Positions 1-9,370 of a stretch of 64,000 bases of DNA are shown one piece after another. The stretch is from Bdellovibrio sp. GTDB taxonomy: Bacteria; Bdellovibrionota; Bacteriovoracia; Bacteriovoracales; Bacteriovoracaceae. Position 1 is the stretch's first letter. The number at the start of each line of letters is the position of its first letter. The notes below the pieces were generated by a model. It had not been told where the DNA came from and ran no database searches. It was given only the letters and a program-made list of their open reading frames with translations. Location of the stretch: assembly GCA_016187935.1 (NCBI GenBank), contig JACPIU010000020.1:124001-188000 (forward strand), read 5' to 3'. The translations under genes were made by a program, and so were the position numbers.

Positions 1-1629
1 GAATGGCGCAACACCATCATAGTAATCGGCAATCATTTGTTTGGTTATTTTTTCGACAGGAAAAAGAATTTTTTCAGGATGAGAAAGAGTGATACTCTCC
101 CTGTAAAAGAGGGTGGAAGCTTTTTCAATCACTATCTCTTCAGTCGATTTATCACTGCGAAGTCCGACAAAAACCGGTGTGCGCAGAATTTTATCTGCTG
201 TCCACTCGGAAAAATTGATTTCGGCCAAGAGTTTGGGGCTCACCCAATGAATATTTTTTTCTTTAGGAGAATTGATTTGAAAAGGTGATGAATCAATTTC
301 GAGATTTGCGAGTTTTTTTGTGATTTCGCCCAAGGTTTTATAATTAAAACCGCTTCCAACTCTTCCGACATATCGGAATAATTTTTCTCCTTTTACCTGA
401 TCATACACACCCAGCAGTAATGCCCCAAAACCTGATGCCCGATCGCCGTGCCCGGTAGTAAAGCCGCCTATGACAAATTCCTGTCGCCGCTCGCATTTGG
501 ATTTCTGCCATGTCCGGCTTCGGCCGGAAAAATAAGAGGACTCCCTATCTTTTGAAATGATTCCTTCTAATTGATATTGACAGGCCGTTTGAAAAAATTG
601 TGCCCCATGGCCTTTAATATCGTCTGTGTAAAAAATGGGAGGTTGCGATTTTGCCAGGAGTTTTAACAACAGCTCCTTTCTTCTTTTGAGAGATTGTGAT
701 CTTAAATCCTCTCCATTTAAGTAAAGAAGATCGAAAAGATAAATTCTCATATTGCGATAATCTTTTAATGACAAGGCATTTTGAAGGGCACCAAAACTGC
801 TTCGTCCTCCTTCATCCATCACGACCGCTTCACCGTCTAAAATGGCGGATTTAGCTTTGAAAGACGAAAAGGCCCTGGTGAGAGAAGGAAACTGATCACT
901 CCAATCGTGTCCACCACGAGTGAATAATTTCACCTTCCCCTGTCTAAAGTGGACCTGCAAACGGTAGCCATCAAACTTAATTTCGTGCATCCATTTGGAA
1001 GATTCGGGTGGGGTCTCAACCAAAGTGGCCAATTGTGGCGAAATAAACCCAGGCCAGCTATCTTTTTCGTTAGTTTTTTGTGATGTTGCGGTCTTATCAC
1101 TGACTTCGAGCACTTTAGGCCTAAGTTCAAAGTGCGCATCAACTTCTTCATCCGCTTTCTTCATTAAAAGCCAATTAGGCTTGCTGGATTTTATATTAGC
1201 AAGCCTAATTAGAACAAAATTCCCCTTGAGCTTTTTTCCTTTAAGTGTAAATTCCAATTTACCTTTCTTCAGACCAAAGCGAGGATCACCCACACCAACC
1301 CATGTTCCCTTATCCCAGATAAAAACTTCGCCCGCTCCATATTCCCCTTTGGGAATGGTGCCATGGAAACTCGCGTATTCTAAAGGATGATCCTCGACTT
1401 CAATTGCAAGTCTCTTATCCTGTGGATTCAAAGATGGGCCTTTGGGTACCGCCCAGCTTTTTAAAACACCGTCCAATTCCAATCTAAAATCATAATGCAA
1501 ATGAGATGCATGATGCTCCTGTACGACGAAGATAAGATTTCCTTTCTCTTTATTTCTCAAAATCCCTTTAGGTTCAGCGGTTTTTTGGAAATCCCTTTTT
1601 CTGTGATAAACTCTGAGTGCTTTTCTCAT
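1..1629 (-). CDS. ligD: ATP-dependent DNA ligase D (LigD), 3' end cut by window edge
   Basis: Catalyses end processing and sealing in bacterial non-homologous end joining with Ku. Reading the minus strand from the ATG at 1629, the frame stays open for 543 codons to the window edge. The N-terminal part carries the 3'-phosphoesterase domain (VVQEHHASHLHYDFRLEL, then VPKGPS and IPKGEYGAGEV). A central ATP-dependent ligase domain follows, with the nucleotidyl-lysine motif HEIKFDGYR and the motif IISKDRES. The last visible residues (HPEKILFPVEKITKQMIADYY) begin the Pol/primase domain. The order PE-Lig-Pol is that of the Pseudomonas-type enzyme. The start ATG overlaps the ku stop codon (ATGA), so the two genes are translationally coupled. 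The C-terminal polymerase domain lies outside the window. Confidence 0.95.
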   Translation of the reverse strand, partial: MRKALRVYHRKRDFQKTAEPKGILRNKEKGNLIFVVQEHHASHLHYDFRLELDGVLKSWAVPKGPSLNPQDKRLAIEVEDHPLEYASFHGTIPKGEYGAGEVFIWDKGTWVGVGDPRFGLKKGKLEFTLKGKKLKGNFVLIRLANIKSSKPNWLLMKKADEEVDAHFELRPKVLEVSDKTATSQKTNEKDSWPGFISPQLATLVETPPESSKWMHEIKFDGYRLQVHFRQGKVKLFTRGGHDWSDQFPSLTRAFSSFKAKSAILDGEAVVMDEGGRSSFGALQNALSLKDYRNMRIYLFDLLYLNGEDLRSQSLKRRKELLLKLLAKSQPPIFYTDDIKGHGAQFFQTACQYQLEGIISKDRESSYFSGRSRTWQKSKCERRQEFVIGGFTTGHGDRASGFGALLLGVYDQVKGEKLFRYVGRVGSGFNYKTLGEITKKLANLEIDSSPFQINSPKEKNIHWVSPKLLAEINFSEWTADKILRTPVFVGLRSDKSTEEIVIEKASTLFYRESITLSHPEKILFPVEKITKQMIADYYDGVAPF

Positions 1630-2453
1630 GCTCGTTTAGCTACGGCCTTATGAGTTACTTTCTTTTTTTTGCCAAGGCTTGCTTTTAAAAGCGGCATTAA
1701 ATCGAGCACGTTGGTGGCCCTTGAAATTTCGGGTAACTTATGTTCTTCAATGACTTTTCCTTTCCCGCCTTTGACTTTTTTATCAATAATTTTTTTTAAA
1801 TCGTCATAATAAGTATCTTGATACTGATCAGGATTCCATTTTTCAGTCATGTCCTCAATCAGTTGCATCGCCATGTTTAATTCCTTAGAACTAAATTTAA
1901 CTTTTTTTAATGAATTGAAATAGTCCACTTCATCGGAATCAAGGACTTCATGAGCAAAACGTAAAATTTCGAGCACCAGATAATCCCCTCTTGTCATGAT
2001 CATCGCCAGGTGTTGTTTAGTGGTCATGACAATTTTAGCAATGGCGACTTTCTTGCTTCTTTTCATGGCCTCACATAAAAGAAAATATCCTTTCTCAGCG
2101 TTTTTTTCGGGAACGAGATAATATGGTTTTTCCAAATACATAGGGTCTACTTCTGCCAGATCAACAAAATTTTCGATATCAATGGTTCTCGTGGCCTCAA
2201 CATTGGCAGATTTGAAGTCATCATCGGTCATGACTACATACTCATCTTTTTTATATTCATGGCCTTTAACAATGCGCTCATAAGGAACTTCTTTACCTGT
2301 CAGTGCATTGATTTTTTTATACTTGATTGGGGCCAGGTCTTTTCCGTCCAGCATGCAGAAATGCAAATTTTTTTCTTCTTCCGCTTTCGCCAATCGTACT
2401 GGAATGTTTAATAACCCAAAACTCAGTGCCCCTTTCCAGATACTTGCTCGCAT
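1626..2453 (-). CDS. ku: Ku protein, non-homologous end joining
   Basis: Homodimeric DNA-end-binding protein that recruits LigD to double-strand breaks. The sequence opens MRASIWKGALSFGLLNIPV, the canonical bacterial Ku start, and continues through the Ku core (CMLDGKDLAPIKYKKI, YEIVPEKNAEKGY-like segment) to a lysine-rich C-terminal tail (KKKKVTHKAVAKRA) of the kind that helps DNA binding. I chose the ATG at 2453 because GGAG lies six bases before it and because longer versions (2465, or 2618) lack family similarity, the longest also overlapping the next gene. About 275 residues, normal for the family. It forms an operon with ligD, overlapping it by four bases. Confidence 0.95.
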   Translation of the reverse strand: MRASIWKGALSFGLLNIPVRLAKAEEEKNLHFCMLDGKDLAPIKYKKINALTGKEVPYERIVKGHEYKKDEYVVMTDDDFKSANVEATRTIDIENFVDLAEVDPMYLEKPYYLVPEKNAEKGYFLLCEAMKRSKKVAIAKIVMTTKQHLAMIMTRGDYLVLEILRFAHEVLDSDEVDYFNSLKKVKFSSKELNMAMQLIEDMTEKWNPDQYQDTYYDDLKKIIDKKVKGGKGKVIEEHKLPEISRATNVLDLMPLLKASLGKKKKVTHKAVAKRA

Positions 2454-2556
2454 CGAACTCTCCATAATAAATATTACAATCTCTAGTGCAAACTGCAATT
2501 TTATCAAGTCATTTGATCGGATGATAAAAGCGTTGAAGCCTGGGCCATGCTCGACA

Positions 2557-3522
2557 TCAATAAAACAATCCGAAATTTCCGCCCGTATGAATAAAGAGAA
2601 TGTTGTCATCTTTTGCAAACATATTATTTAAAGCATAGTGTATGAGACCGGCAGCGGCCTTTCCGGTATAAATTGCATCCAATAAAACGCCTTCCAACGA
2701 TGCAAACAGCTTGACTGCTTCCTCGCTTTCCTTTGAAGGCAGTGGATAACCAGGTCCAATAAATCTGTCATCCACGATGACTTTACTTTGATCCCATGGC
2801 ACGCCAATTTTTTGAGCGGTCCTCGCGACTAAATCCTGTACATTTTTTTTCTGTAAATCCGCCTCACGTGCAATCGCCATTCCGATAATCATTGTTTCAT
2901 GGCCATCAATGCATTGTCCCAGCACCAGACCTGCCTGGGTGGCGGTGGAACCGGTGGCATGGATAATTTTATCAAAACGGATGCTATGGTTTTGTGAATA
3001 ATCGCTGATTTCATCAAATGCATTGATATATGACAATGTCCCAACCTCATCACTTCCTCCATGATGAAGTTCATAAACGCTCTGCCCGCTTTCCTCTATC
3101 CGTTTAATTAGTTTCATCTTTTCTTGCGGCATTGTTTCCTTTTTTTCTTCTGAAATGAAATGAAGTTTGGCGTCCATCAGTTTAAAGAATGTCATACTGG
3201 CACGATTTTGTTTTGCTTCTTCGCCTACAATAAAAACATGGATATCCAATCCAAATGCTCTGCCCGCCGCAGCGGCATTTCTACTAAAACTACTGGCGCC
3301 CGAAGTGATCAAGACCTGGGCCTTTTTCTTGAGGGCATCGCCTATCAAGAATTCTAGTTTTCTTGTCTTATTTCCCCCCAGAGCAAATCCGGTAAGATCA
3401 TCTCTCATAATGTAGATATTATGGCCCAACATTGCCGTCAGACGGCTTAAGCGATGGATGGGAGATGGGGCCAACGCCAGTTGGATACGGTTAAAATTTT
3501 TCAGCACAGTTTTTATGGACAT
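2557..3522 (-). CDS. PLP-dependent ACC deaminase / D-cysteine desulfhydrase family enzyme
   Basis: Fold-type II pyridoxal-phosphate enzyme that should eliminate ammonia from a small amino acid; family members act on D-cysteine or 1-aminocyclopropane-1-carboxylate. Visible features are the substrate/PLP region RDDLTGFALGGNKTRKLEF with the Schiff-base lysine near residue 52, the Ser/Gly-rich TSGASSFSRNAAAAGRAFG loop, and IHATGSTATQAGLVLG, which binds the PLP phosphate. About 321 residues, usual for the family. The ATG at 3522 has GGAAGG five bases upstream; a GTG two codons earlier overlaps that site and is less likely. The gene lies upstream of ku with about 100 bases between. Substrate cannot be decided from sequence. 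Confidence 0.85.
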   Translation of the reverse strand: MSIKTVLKNFNRIQLALAPSPIHRLSRLTAMLGHNIYIMRDDLTGFALGGNKTRKLEFLIGDALKKKAQVLITSGASSFSRNAAAAGRAFGLDIHVFIVGEEAKQNRASMTFFKLMDAKLHFISEEKKETMPQEKMKLIKRIEESGQSVYELHHGGSDEVGTLSYINAFDEISDYSQNHSIRFDKIIHATGSTATQAGLVLGQCIDGHETMIIGMAIAREADLQKKNVQDLVARTAQKIGVPWDQSKVIVDDRFIGPGYPLPSKESEEAVKLFASLEGVLLDAIYTGKAAAGLIHYALNNMFAKDDNILFIHTGGNFGLFY

Positions 3523-3636
3523 AGGCACCTTCCTTTTCAGTTGAGAAAAATTAATTCAGACGGTTACTTTTTGGAAGGGACAGAAGCAATTTTTATCTTG
3601 GGACAGAAGGGATGGCCCTGAGATAATATAGCGGGC

Positions 3637-3828
3637 ATGCAAGGTGAAGAAGAATATTTTTTCAACTGTCCCTACTGTTTCTCCCCTATCTCGATCGTAA
3701 TCGAGACCCATCTTGATCATCAGGAATACATTGAAGATTGTGAAGTCTGTTGCAAACCGATACAAATCAGCTACACGACAGAGGAAGGTGAAATTGTTGA
3801 GTTTGAGGCAAAAACTCTCGACAGTTGA
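3637..3828 (+). CDS. CPXCG-motif cysteine-rich small protein
   Basis: Sixty-three residues with two cysteine pairs, CPYC near the N-terminus and CEVCC about 25 residues later, spaced as in the CPXCG family of small putative zinc-binding proteins. The rest is acidic with a typical segment ISYTTEEGEIVEFEA. Function unknown; a zinc-ribbon fold is inferred. It is convergent with the following minus-strand gene, only nine bases apart, and stands alone on its strand. Confidence 0.75.
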   Translation: MQGEEEYFFNCPYCFSPISIVIETHLDHQEYIEDCEVCCKPIQISYTTEEGEIVEFEAKTLDS

Positions 3829-3837
3829 TTGATTTTT

Positions 3838-4053
3838 TTATCTTGAGCGACGTCCAAGAGCATATCCTAATATCACGGATAAAGCACTTGCGACTCCTAC
3901 AAAAACCCACGGGCTCTCATGCACAGTTCGATCAACTCTTTGCGCGGCTTCTCTGCTGGTCTTCACCACTTGATCTTTTGCTTGATCGAGTGAATCGATC
4001 GTAGCTCTTTGAATGTCACTTACCACATGATTCAATCTTTGAATTGGTTCCAT
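3838..4053 (-). CDS. Small tail-anchored membrane protein, DUF883/ElaB-YqjD-like
   Basis: About 71 residues. An amphipathic, charged helix (SDIQRATIDSLDQAKDQVVK and following) is followed by one C-terminal membrane span (WVFVGVASALSVILGYALG) ending in RRSR. This is the layout of ElaB/YqjD/DUF883 inner-membrane proteins, some of which bind ribosomes in stationary phase; the assignment is by architecture and therefore moderate. The ATG at 4053 is preferred over the one at 4065 because GGAGAG lies four bases before it. Confidence 0.65.
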   Translation of the reverse strand: MEPIQRLNHVVSDIQRATIDSLDQAKDQVVKTSREAAQRVDRTVHESPWVFVGVASALSVILGYALGRRSR

Positions 4054-4321
4054 TATTCTCTCCATTTTTAATTCGAGAAAAATATCTCTTTTTAAATTTT
4101 ATGTAATGGCCCCCAGACCGCAAATGAGGTATATCACGGCCCTTTGTGATGCTTGATTTTATACCCGTCGCACTTTGCTTTTCAAGCAAACGCGCTTGTC
4201 TTGGGTATTAACACTCAAAATCTGGTGGGCAGAAACGCTTGGACTTTAAGGAAGGAAAAGTTAGAATTAGATTATTTTTTAAAGCACCGGCAGGTTAGAC
4301 TTCTTTCCATTAGGAGGCATA

Positions 4322-5395
4322 GTGACTCAATCTCTCAAAACATTCTTGGTTGTAGGAAGCGCTGTAATCATCATCACAATATTGCTTATTGGCCTAGGCA
4401 ACGCTCTGTTGCCCCTTTTGATTGCTTTTGGACTGGCCTATCTTAGCTTTCCCTTGATACATGGCCTTGAGAAGCGCAGGATTAAAAGAAACTATGCCGT
4501 TGCCGGAGTTTTTAGTTTGATAGCAGCGGTCGTGACTCTTATTTTGTTGCTGATCATTCCTGGTTTGATAAAGGACACCAAATTATTTTTCCATGAGTTA
4601 CCTCAAACGTCGGCCATTGCGATCGAGAAGTTGGAGCATCTCTCCAGTAAATTTGGATATGATCTCGACATCAGTGAAGAAGGGCTAAAAGATATTTTGG
4701 CCGAGCATGCTTCTGCCATCTCTGGAGATTTTTTGAAATCATCGTCTTTATTTTTGCGCGGCATCTTCTCAAATGTCATGTCCGGACTGCTGATGATTCT
4801 CAATCTTTTCTTGGTCCCGTTATTCTATTTTCATCTTGTGAATAAATACGAGGCAATCTCTAAGGAAACGCAAAACCTCCTGCCGATTCCATGGCGACCT
4901 AAGATCAACCAATATTCCCAGTTGATCAACACCGTCCTGAGCGGCTACATTCGAGGCCAAATCCTGGTTGCTTTGATCTTGGCCTGCCTCTATGGAATCG
5001 GATTCTTTATCATTGGATTACGTTTTGGTTTTCTGATCGGAATTGGCACCGGCCTTCTGAGTATAATCCCTTTTGTTGGAAGCATTTTGGGTTTCATTGT
5101 CGCAATAACCGTTGCTTTGGCCAATTTCACCGGGCTTGCAACAATCATGGGTGTGACTATTGTGTTTGTGGTTATCCAAGGACTCGAAGGACTTGTGATT
5201 ACCCCCAAATTGGTGGGCGATAAAGTTGGCCTTAGTGATCTTACCACCATGCTTGCTCTCATCATTGGCGGAAATCTCTTGGGATTTGCCGGAATGATCA
5301 TTGCCATTCCCATCGCTGCAATATTGAAGTCAATTATTCTCGATTTGAGAAGGGAATATCAGGCATTGAAGTTTTATGCAGGTCCCAGTTCCTGA
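4322..5395 (+). CDS. AI-2E family transporter (PerM-like permease)
   Basis: A 357-residue polytopic inner-membrane protein of the AI-2E/PerM family, members of which have been linked to autoinducer-2 export, ion antiport or small-solute transport. Seen: two or three N-terminal spans, a soluble stretch about residues 75-140, then a hydrophobic C-terminal half with family hallmarks LSGYIRGQILVALILACLYG, GLLSIIPFVGSILG and the conserved GNLLGFAGMIIAIPIAA. GTG start at 4322 with a strong AGGAGG four to five bases upstream. The 250 bases before it contain no recognisable gene. It converges on the zinc-ribbon/PH gene eight bases downstream. Substrate unknown. Confidence 0.88.
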   Translation: MTQSLKTFLVVGSAVIIITILLIGLGNALLPLLIAFGLAYLSFPLIHGLEKRRIKRNYAVAGVFSLIAAVVTLILLLIIPGLIKDTKLFFHELPQTSAIAIEKLEHLSSKFGYDLDISEEGLKDILAEHASAISGDFLKSSSLFLRGIFSNVMSGLLMILNLFLVPLFYFHLVNKYEAISKETQNLLPIPWRPKINQYSQLINTVLSGYIRGQILVALILACLYGIGFFIIGLRFGFLIGIGTGLLSIIPFVGSILGFIVAITVALANFTGLATIMGVTIVFVVIQGLEGLVITPKLVGDKVGLSDLTTMLALIIGGNLLGFAGMIIAIPIAAILKSIILDLRREYQALKFYAGPSS

Positions 5396-5403
5396 TAACT
5401 TTT

Positions 5404-6330
5404 TTACGCTCGTGGCACCTGTTTGTAACACAAGGACTTCACTAATTTAAAAACGGAATAGGGATCGGCAACAGAAAAGATTTTATAAGGATGGAAACGT
5501 CCTATTCTCGGAAGATAACTGGCATCACTGGCAGTTTGGATATAGACACTTCCTGACCCAAGGATGCGATCGAGCATACCTACCCGCAATTGTAAATCGG
5601 TGACCTGTGAATAATCAACGGAGACAAAATCAATTCCAAATATCCCACTTCTACCGATAAATCTTTTATTAGTGAGACAGTAATAGGTATTTCGAAATTG
5701 CAAAAAAGACGCTATCGCATAGATCACAAAGAAGCCGGCGAAAATATAATTCAATGTTTCAACCATCACTAACTGTTCTGGAAGCTCCATCTTGAAGATA
5801 TACTTCTGAAAGATGTGAAATCCATAGAGAGTTCCGAAGGCCAACAAAAGCGCAAGAGAGAGTGAAAAGAAATAACTTCCCAGATTGGGCGCTTCGGCGA
5901 AGATGACTTCTTCATCCGCATCAAAGATGCGCTTGAAAAAAACAGGCAAGTCTTTTTTATTTCGTATAGTATTGGGTCTGAGCAGGCCTTGTCGCATTGG
6001 TTCTGTGGCACTTTGAATAATGGCATATAACTCGCCATTGTCGAGGAAGAGGCCATGACATGACTGACAAGCTTCAATTGGAGTTTCAAAATTCGGCAAG
6101 TTCCCAGTCATCATTTTCTTCTGACATTTTGGGCATATTCTCTCACTAAGTGATGTATGGGCCAGTCCATTACGATAATAACTTTGGAGCAAGGTTTTAT
6201 CTTTAATGAAAAAATCAATTTCTCGCACATCGAGCCAGATACCTTTACATGTACGGCACTCATCTAAAACCACTCTTTGGGTTCGCGCTAAACGCAGCTC
6301 CATTTCGCTTGAACAATGAGGACATTTCAC
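5404..6330 (-). CDS. Zinc-ribbon (TFIIB-type) and bacterial PH domain membrane protein
   Basis: 308 residues with four parts. Residues 3-30 form a TFIIB-like zinc ribbon (CPHC and CRTC). Residues about 65-95 form a second one (CPKC and CQSC). Two membrane spans lie about 150-170 and 185-207 (FFSLSLALLLAFGTLYGF; YIFAGFFVIYAIASFL). The end is a bacterial PH domain of the YdbT/DUF304 type (YYCLTNKRFIGRSGIFG, then VDYSQVTDLQLRVG). Zinc-ribbon and PH modules are each common in bacteria; their join in one protein suggests a membrane-associated scaffold, but no function is established. Convergent with the AI-2E transporter gene. Confidence 0.8.
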   Translation of the reverse strand: MKCPHCSSEMELRLARTQRVVLDECRTCKGIWLDVREIDFFIKDKTLLQSYYRNGLAHTSLSERICPKCQKKMMTGNLPNFETPIEACQSCHGLFLDNGELYAIIQSATEPMRQGLLRPNTIRNKKDLPVFFKRIFDADEEVIFAEAPNLGSYFFSLSLALLLAFGTLYGFHIFQKYIFKMELPEQLVMVETLNYIFAGFFVIYAIASFLQFRNTYYCLTNKRFIGRSGIFGIDFVSVDYSQVTDLQLRVGMLDRILGSGSVYIQTASDASYLPRIGRFHPYKIFSVADPYSVFKLVKSLCYKQVPRA

Positions 6331-6539
6331 GGCGTACTCCCAATTGTTATTTCTTCAATATTATAACCTATTTATTTGACTGCGCAGTTCTGCATGTCAT
6401 CAGTGATGAATAGCTTTTGGCAGTTCATCTGGATATTTCTACTCCCTTTGGGATTATGTAAACTCAGGAAGATCAAACTATCACTTTTTTTGATAACTTT
6501 TTTTGGTACTTTTTACGCAAGTACCATACAATCTACAGC

Positions 6540-7610
6540 ATGACGCGCAAAACACCAACTCTAATCATCATCACTTTTTTTGCACAGGGATGTGCCACGC
6601 TCTTTAGCGATGCTTATCAAAAAATCCAATTCCAGAGCACTCCCAAAGGTGCCATCGTCAAAACGACTGACAAACAATGTCAAACTCCTTGTGAGCTATT
6701 ATTAAATAAAATAAAAGATTACGAATTTTCCATTTCGCACAATGAAGTAACAAAACAGATTCAAGTTAACTCGAACAAATACGAAGATGAGCTCTTCTGG
6801 TGGAATCTCCTCTTCTGGCCGGCTTTTTTTGTTGACATCGAAACTGAATCACATAAGGGTTTTTCACGAACGTTCTATCATGTCGACTTCACTGCCACAC
6901 GCGATGGGCAACAGTTACAATCGAGCACCTCACCTCCTGAATTTATTCAGGATCTTGAAAAGATTCCAGGCAGTACACAAGCAGAGAGATTTAGTGCCCA
7001 CAAGGTCGAATTGATTTCTAACTTTGGATTCGGAATCAGTAACCTATATTTTGGAAATTTAGATGGAGAAGGACTCCAAACATTCGCTTACGGCATGGAA
7101 ATTGGATTTAGATTTCAGAATCTGATTCCATTCCTGGGCCATCAAATATCCAGTTACGAAAAAAAATACAACCAATATTATGAAAGCGATACACGCAATA
7201 CAGACAAGGGGGATATCGATACTCAATTAAAATTCTCCGGACGAGAAAATCTGTTTGGCATTAAATTGGCCATTAACCCTCACTATCTCCAGTTTAGAGT
7301 TCTTTACTATATCGTTTACGGCAAAACGTTCAAAGCAGAACTGTCTACGAAAAATCCCATCGCACCCGATGGGAGCAGGTATACTCATACCGATATCCCC
7401 GAAGCACATCAAAATCTCCAACTTAAGTATAAAGTTCACAATTGGGGAGGAGAGGCCCTTGTTTATTTATCTAAACATATCTTCATGGGTGTGCGTGGGA
7501 TCATATCAATAATGAGATACAATGACGGCCGAGTGCCGGCAGATGCAGAAGATACTAATTTTAACAAGAATAATTTCAACTTGAAATTTAATATCGGATT
7601 GGGATTCTGA
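6540..7610 (+). CDS. Lipoprotein with PEGA-like N-terminus and beta-barrel-like C-terminus
   Basis: 356 residues. A short signal ends in the lipobox FFAQGC. A PEGA-like beta segment follows (IQFQSTPKGAIVKTTDKQCQ, CELLLNK), then a hydrophobic patch (WWNLLFWPAFFVD) that resembles the spans found after such domains. From about residue 150 the protein alternates like an outer-membrane barrel (FGFGISNLYFG, GMEIGFRFQN, FGIKLAINPHYLQFRVLYYI) and ends in NIGLGF with the terminal phenylalanine recognised by the Bam machinery. A lipid anchor plus a barrel in one chain is unusual. The start has no clear Shine-Dalgarno sequence, but an in-frame stop 27 codons upstream and no other start codon fix it. Not a recognised family. 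Confidence 0.7.
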   Translation: MTRKTPTLIIITFFAQGCATLFSDAYQKIQFQSTPKGAIVKTTDKQCQTPCELLLNKIKDYEFSISHNEVTKQIQVNSNKYEDELFWWNLLFWPAFFVDIETESHKGFSRTFYHVDFTATRDGQQLQSSTSPPEFIQDLEKIPGSTQAERFSAHKVELISNFGFGISNLYFGNLDGEGLQTFAYGMEIGFRFQNLIPFLGHQISSYEKKYNQYYESDTRNTDKGDIDTQLKFSGRENLFGIKLAINPHYLQFRVLYYIVYGKTFKAELSTKNPIAPDGSRYTHTDIPEAHQNLQLKYKVHNWGGEALVYLSKHIFMGVRGIISIMRYNDGRVPADAEDTNFNKNNFNLKFNIGLGF

Positions 7611-7749
7611 CGATCAATAGGGTGTTTGAACAAGAAACTGCGGGAAGGAATAAAATTCACAATTTGCAGGGAACTGACCATACATCCCTACGGCCCCACC
7701 TCTTCCTCCTAACTAGATAAATAGAAGATTGGTTCTTAACCGCAAGAAT

Positions 7750-9285
7750 CTACAGCGCGGCCTGAAACAACATGGCAAAAGGTTTAATCAGATAATAAAC
7801 CACTTTTTTAGCAAAAGTGATGTTATCGAATTTGTGCTTGCGCAGAGTCTTGCGACTATCCAAATAGATTGTTCCTTTGAGCTTATGGTCATATTCCGCG
7901 CGCATGGCCTGCGCCAATTCGGGTTCGCCGAAGCAGAAAATTCCCATTTCGGCATTGTATTTGGTGGAACGTGGATCAAGATTGTAAGTTCCAACCATAA
8001 AGCTGTCATGATCAAACACGAAGGCCTTCACGTGGGTGCCAAATCGGGCCTTTTCCACACCGGCATTGACCACCGGATAACTATCGGGAATTTTTCCTAC
8101 GAAAGCGTAGGGACGGAGACCCTTCTTAATCCATGAGGGAATGATGGAGTTGAAGACCGCATTCACATAAATGGCATCAGTGGAATAAAGACTGTTGGTG
8201 AGAACAGAAACTTTTTTCTTGGCCTTTAGCACGTCCTTTAAAACAGCGCGGGATTCTTTGTCGGGAATAAAGTAGGGCGAATCGATAGTCAATTCTTCTT
8301 TGACGGCGCCCATGTATTGATTAACGATCCCACGCATCCCTTTGGTCTTTCTATATTCTCGCCCCCAACCCGGATAATCCGCGGTAAAAATTAGATTACT
8401 ACACTGTCCGGTGGGAGAGAGGGCGGCCTGCTTGCTTCCCAGTTCCTCAATTTCGCCCAAGAGTTTGCGATCTTCATCGCTTTCGACTAAAAACTTGCGG
8501 GCCTTATCCAATTTCTCTTGTTCTTTTTTTAAGCTGCCTTTTAATATCTTGTAATGGCGGTCCAAGACCTTATCTTGAGAAGCGACTTGTTTGAAATACG
8601 AATCATCTTTGCCATTTTCTTCCAATTTATTTTGAATCCATTTGGTGTCCTCGGCGATGAGATGTCGGTATTTTTCCAGATCGAGCTTCTGAGATAATTT
8701 ATCGTTCCAAAAAATTTCAAAGCTGACGCTCATATCGCGCACTAAAGGGCCATTAATGTAGATGTCCTTATCAATGAAATTGAATTTATCACTGAGATCG
8801 AAGTACTCATCCGCTATATTGCGTCCCCCCGTGATGGCCTCTTTGCCGTCTATTGCGAGCAACTTTCGGTGGCTGCGATATTGAAATTTCAAAAATTTTG
8901 CCATGGATTCGATGTTGTAATATTTCACCTCAATTCCGGCCTGCTCCAATTGCAAGGCATGATAAGCATCGATCTCAGGAATAATCAGAAAGTAATCCAG
9001 CAGGACTCGCACCTTCACTCCCTCTTTGGCCTTCTTCACCAGCGCCTGATTGAAGACCCGCGACGATGGACTGGTGTCGTAAATAAAATATTCAATATCA
9101 ATGCTTTCTTTTGCACGCTCAATCATTTTCAAACGGGCATAGAGCGAGGCCAAGCCGTGGTCGTAAATGGTAATGGCATGGGGAGCATTGGAAGTGGCCT
9201 TAAAGACCTGCAGCTCACTGGCCGCGTAGGTGGCAAATGAAGCGTAAATCAATAAAAACACCAGAATTTTCATGGCATGAGACAT
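7750..9285 (-). CDS. Secreted phospholipase D / cardiolipin synthase-like protein
   Basis: Hydrolase or phosphatidyltransferase of the PLD superfamily, 511 residues, with a signal peptide (KILVFLLIYASFATYA). Both HKD motifs are intact: HRKLLAID at residue 139 with downstream GGRN, and HVKAFVFD at residue 418 with GTYNLDPRS. Between them sits an inserted charged coiled stretch (about 250-290). The export signal places it in the periplasm or outside, where it could act on prey or own phospholipids; that role is inferred. The start at 9285 has GGAGG four bases before it. It lies on the same strand as the hemH fusion, 85 bases downstream of it, so cotranscription is possible. Confidence 0.88.
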   Translation of the reverse strand: MSHAMKILVFLLIYASFATYAASELQVFKATSNAPHAITIYDHGLASLYARLKMIERAKESIDIEYFIYDTSPSSRVFNQALVKKAKEGVKVRVLLDYFLIIPEIDAYHALQLEQAGIEVKYYNIESMAKFLKFQYRSHRKLLAIDGKEAITGGRNIADEYFDLSDKFNFIDKDIYINGPLVRDMSVSFEIFWNDKLSQKLDLEKYRHLIAEDTKWIQNKLEENGKDDSYFKQVASQDKVLDRHYKILKGSLKKEQEKLDKARKFLVESDEDRKLLGEIEELGSKQAALSPTGQCSNLIFTADYPGWGREYRKTKGMRGIVNQYMGAVKEELTIDSPYFIPDKESRAVLKDVLKAKKKVSVLTNSLYSTDAIYVNAVFNSIIPSWIKKGLRPYAFVGKIPDSYPVVNAGVEKARFGTHVKAFVFDHDSFMVGTYNLDPRSTKYNAEMGIFCFGEPELAQAMRAEYDHKLKGTIYLDSRKTLRKHKFDNITFAKKVVYYLIKPFAMLFQAAL

Positions 9286-9370
9286 AATTCCTCCAAATCA
9301 ACCCTTGCGTAAACCATGAGGCATGATTTTTGACAACCAAAAAGGTCTCTATGAACAATTTTTACATGGG

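Noticed and set aside
995-1390. Plus-strand open frame
   Set aside because: Lies entirely opposite ligD, whose minus-strand frame encodes all expected motifs.
7729-8136. Plus-strand open frame opposite the phospholipase D gene
   Set aside because: Antisense of the HKD2 region; codon pattern belongs to the minus strand.
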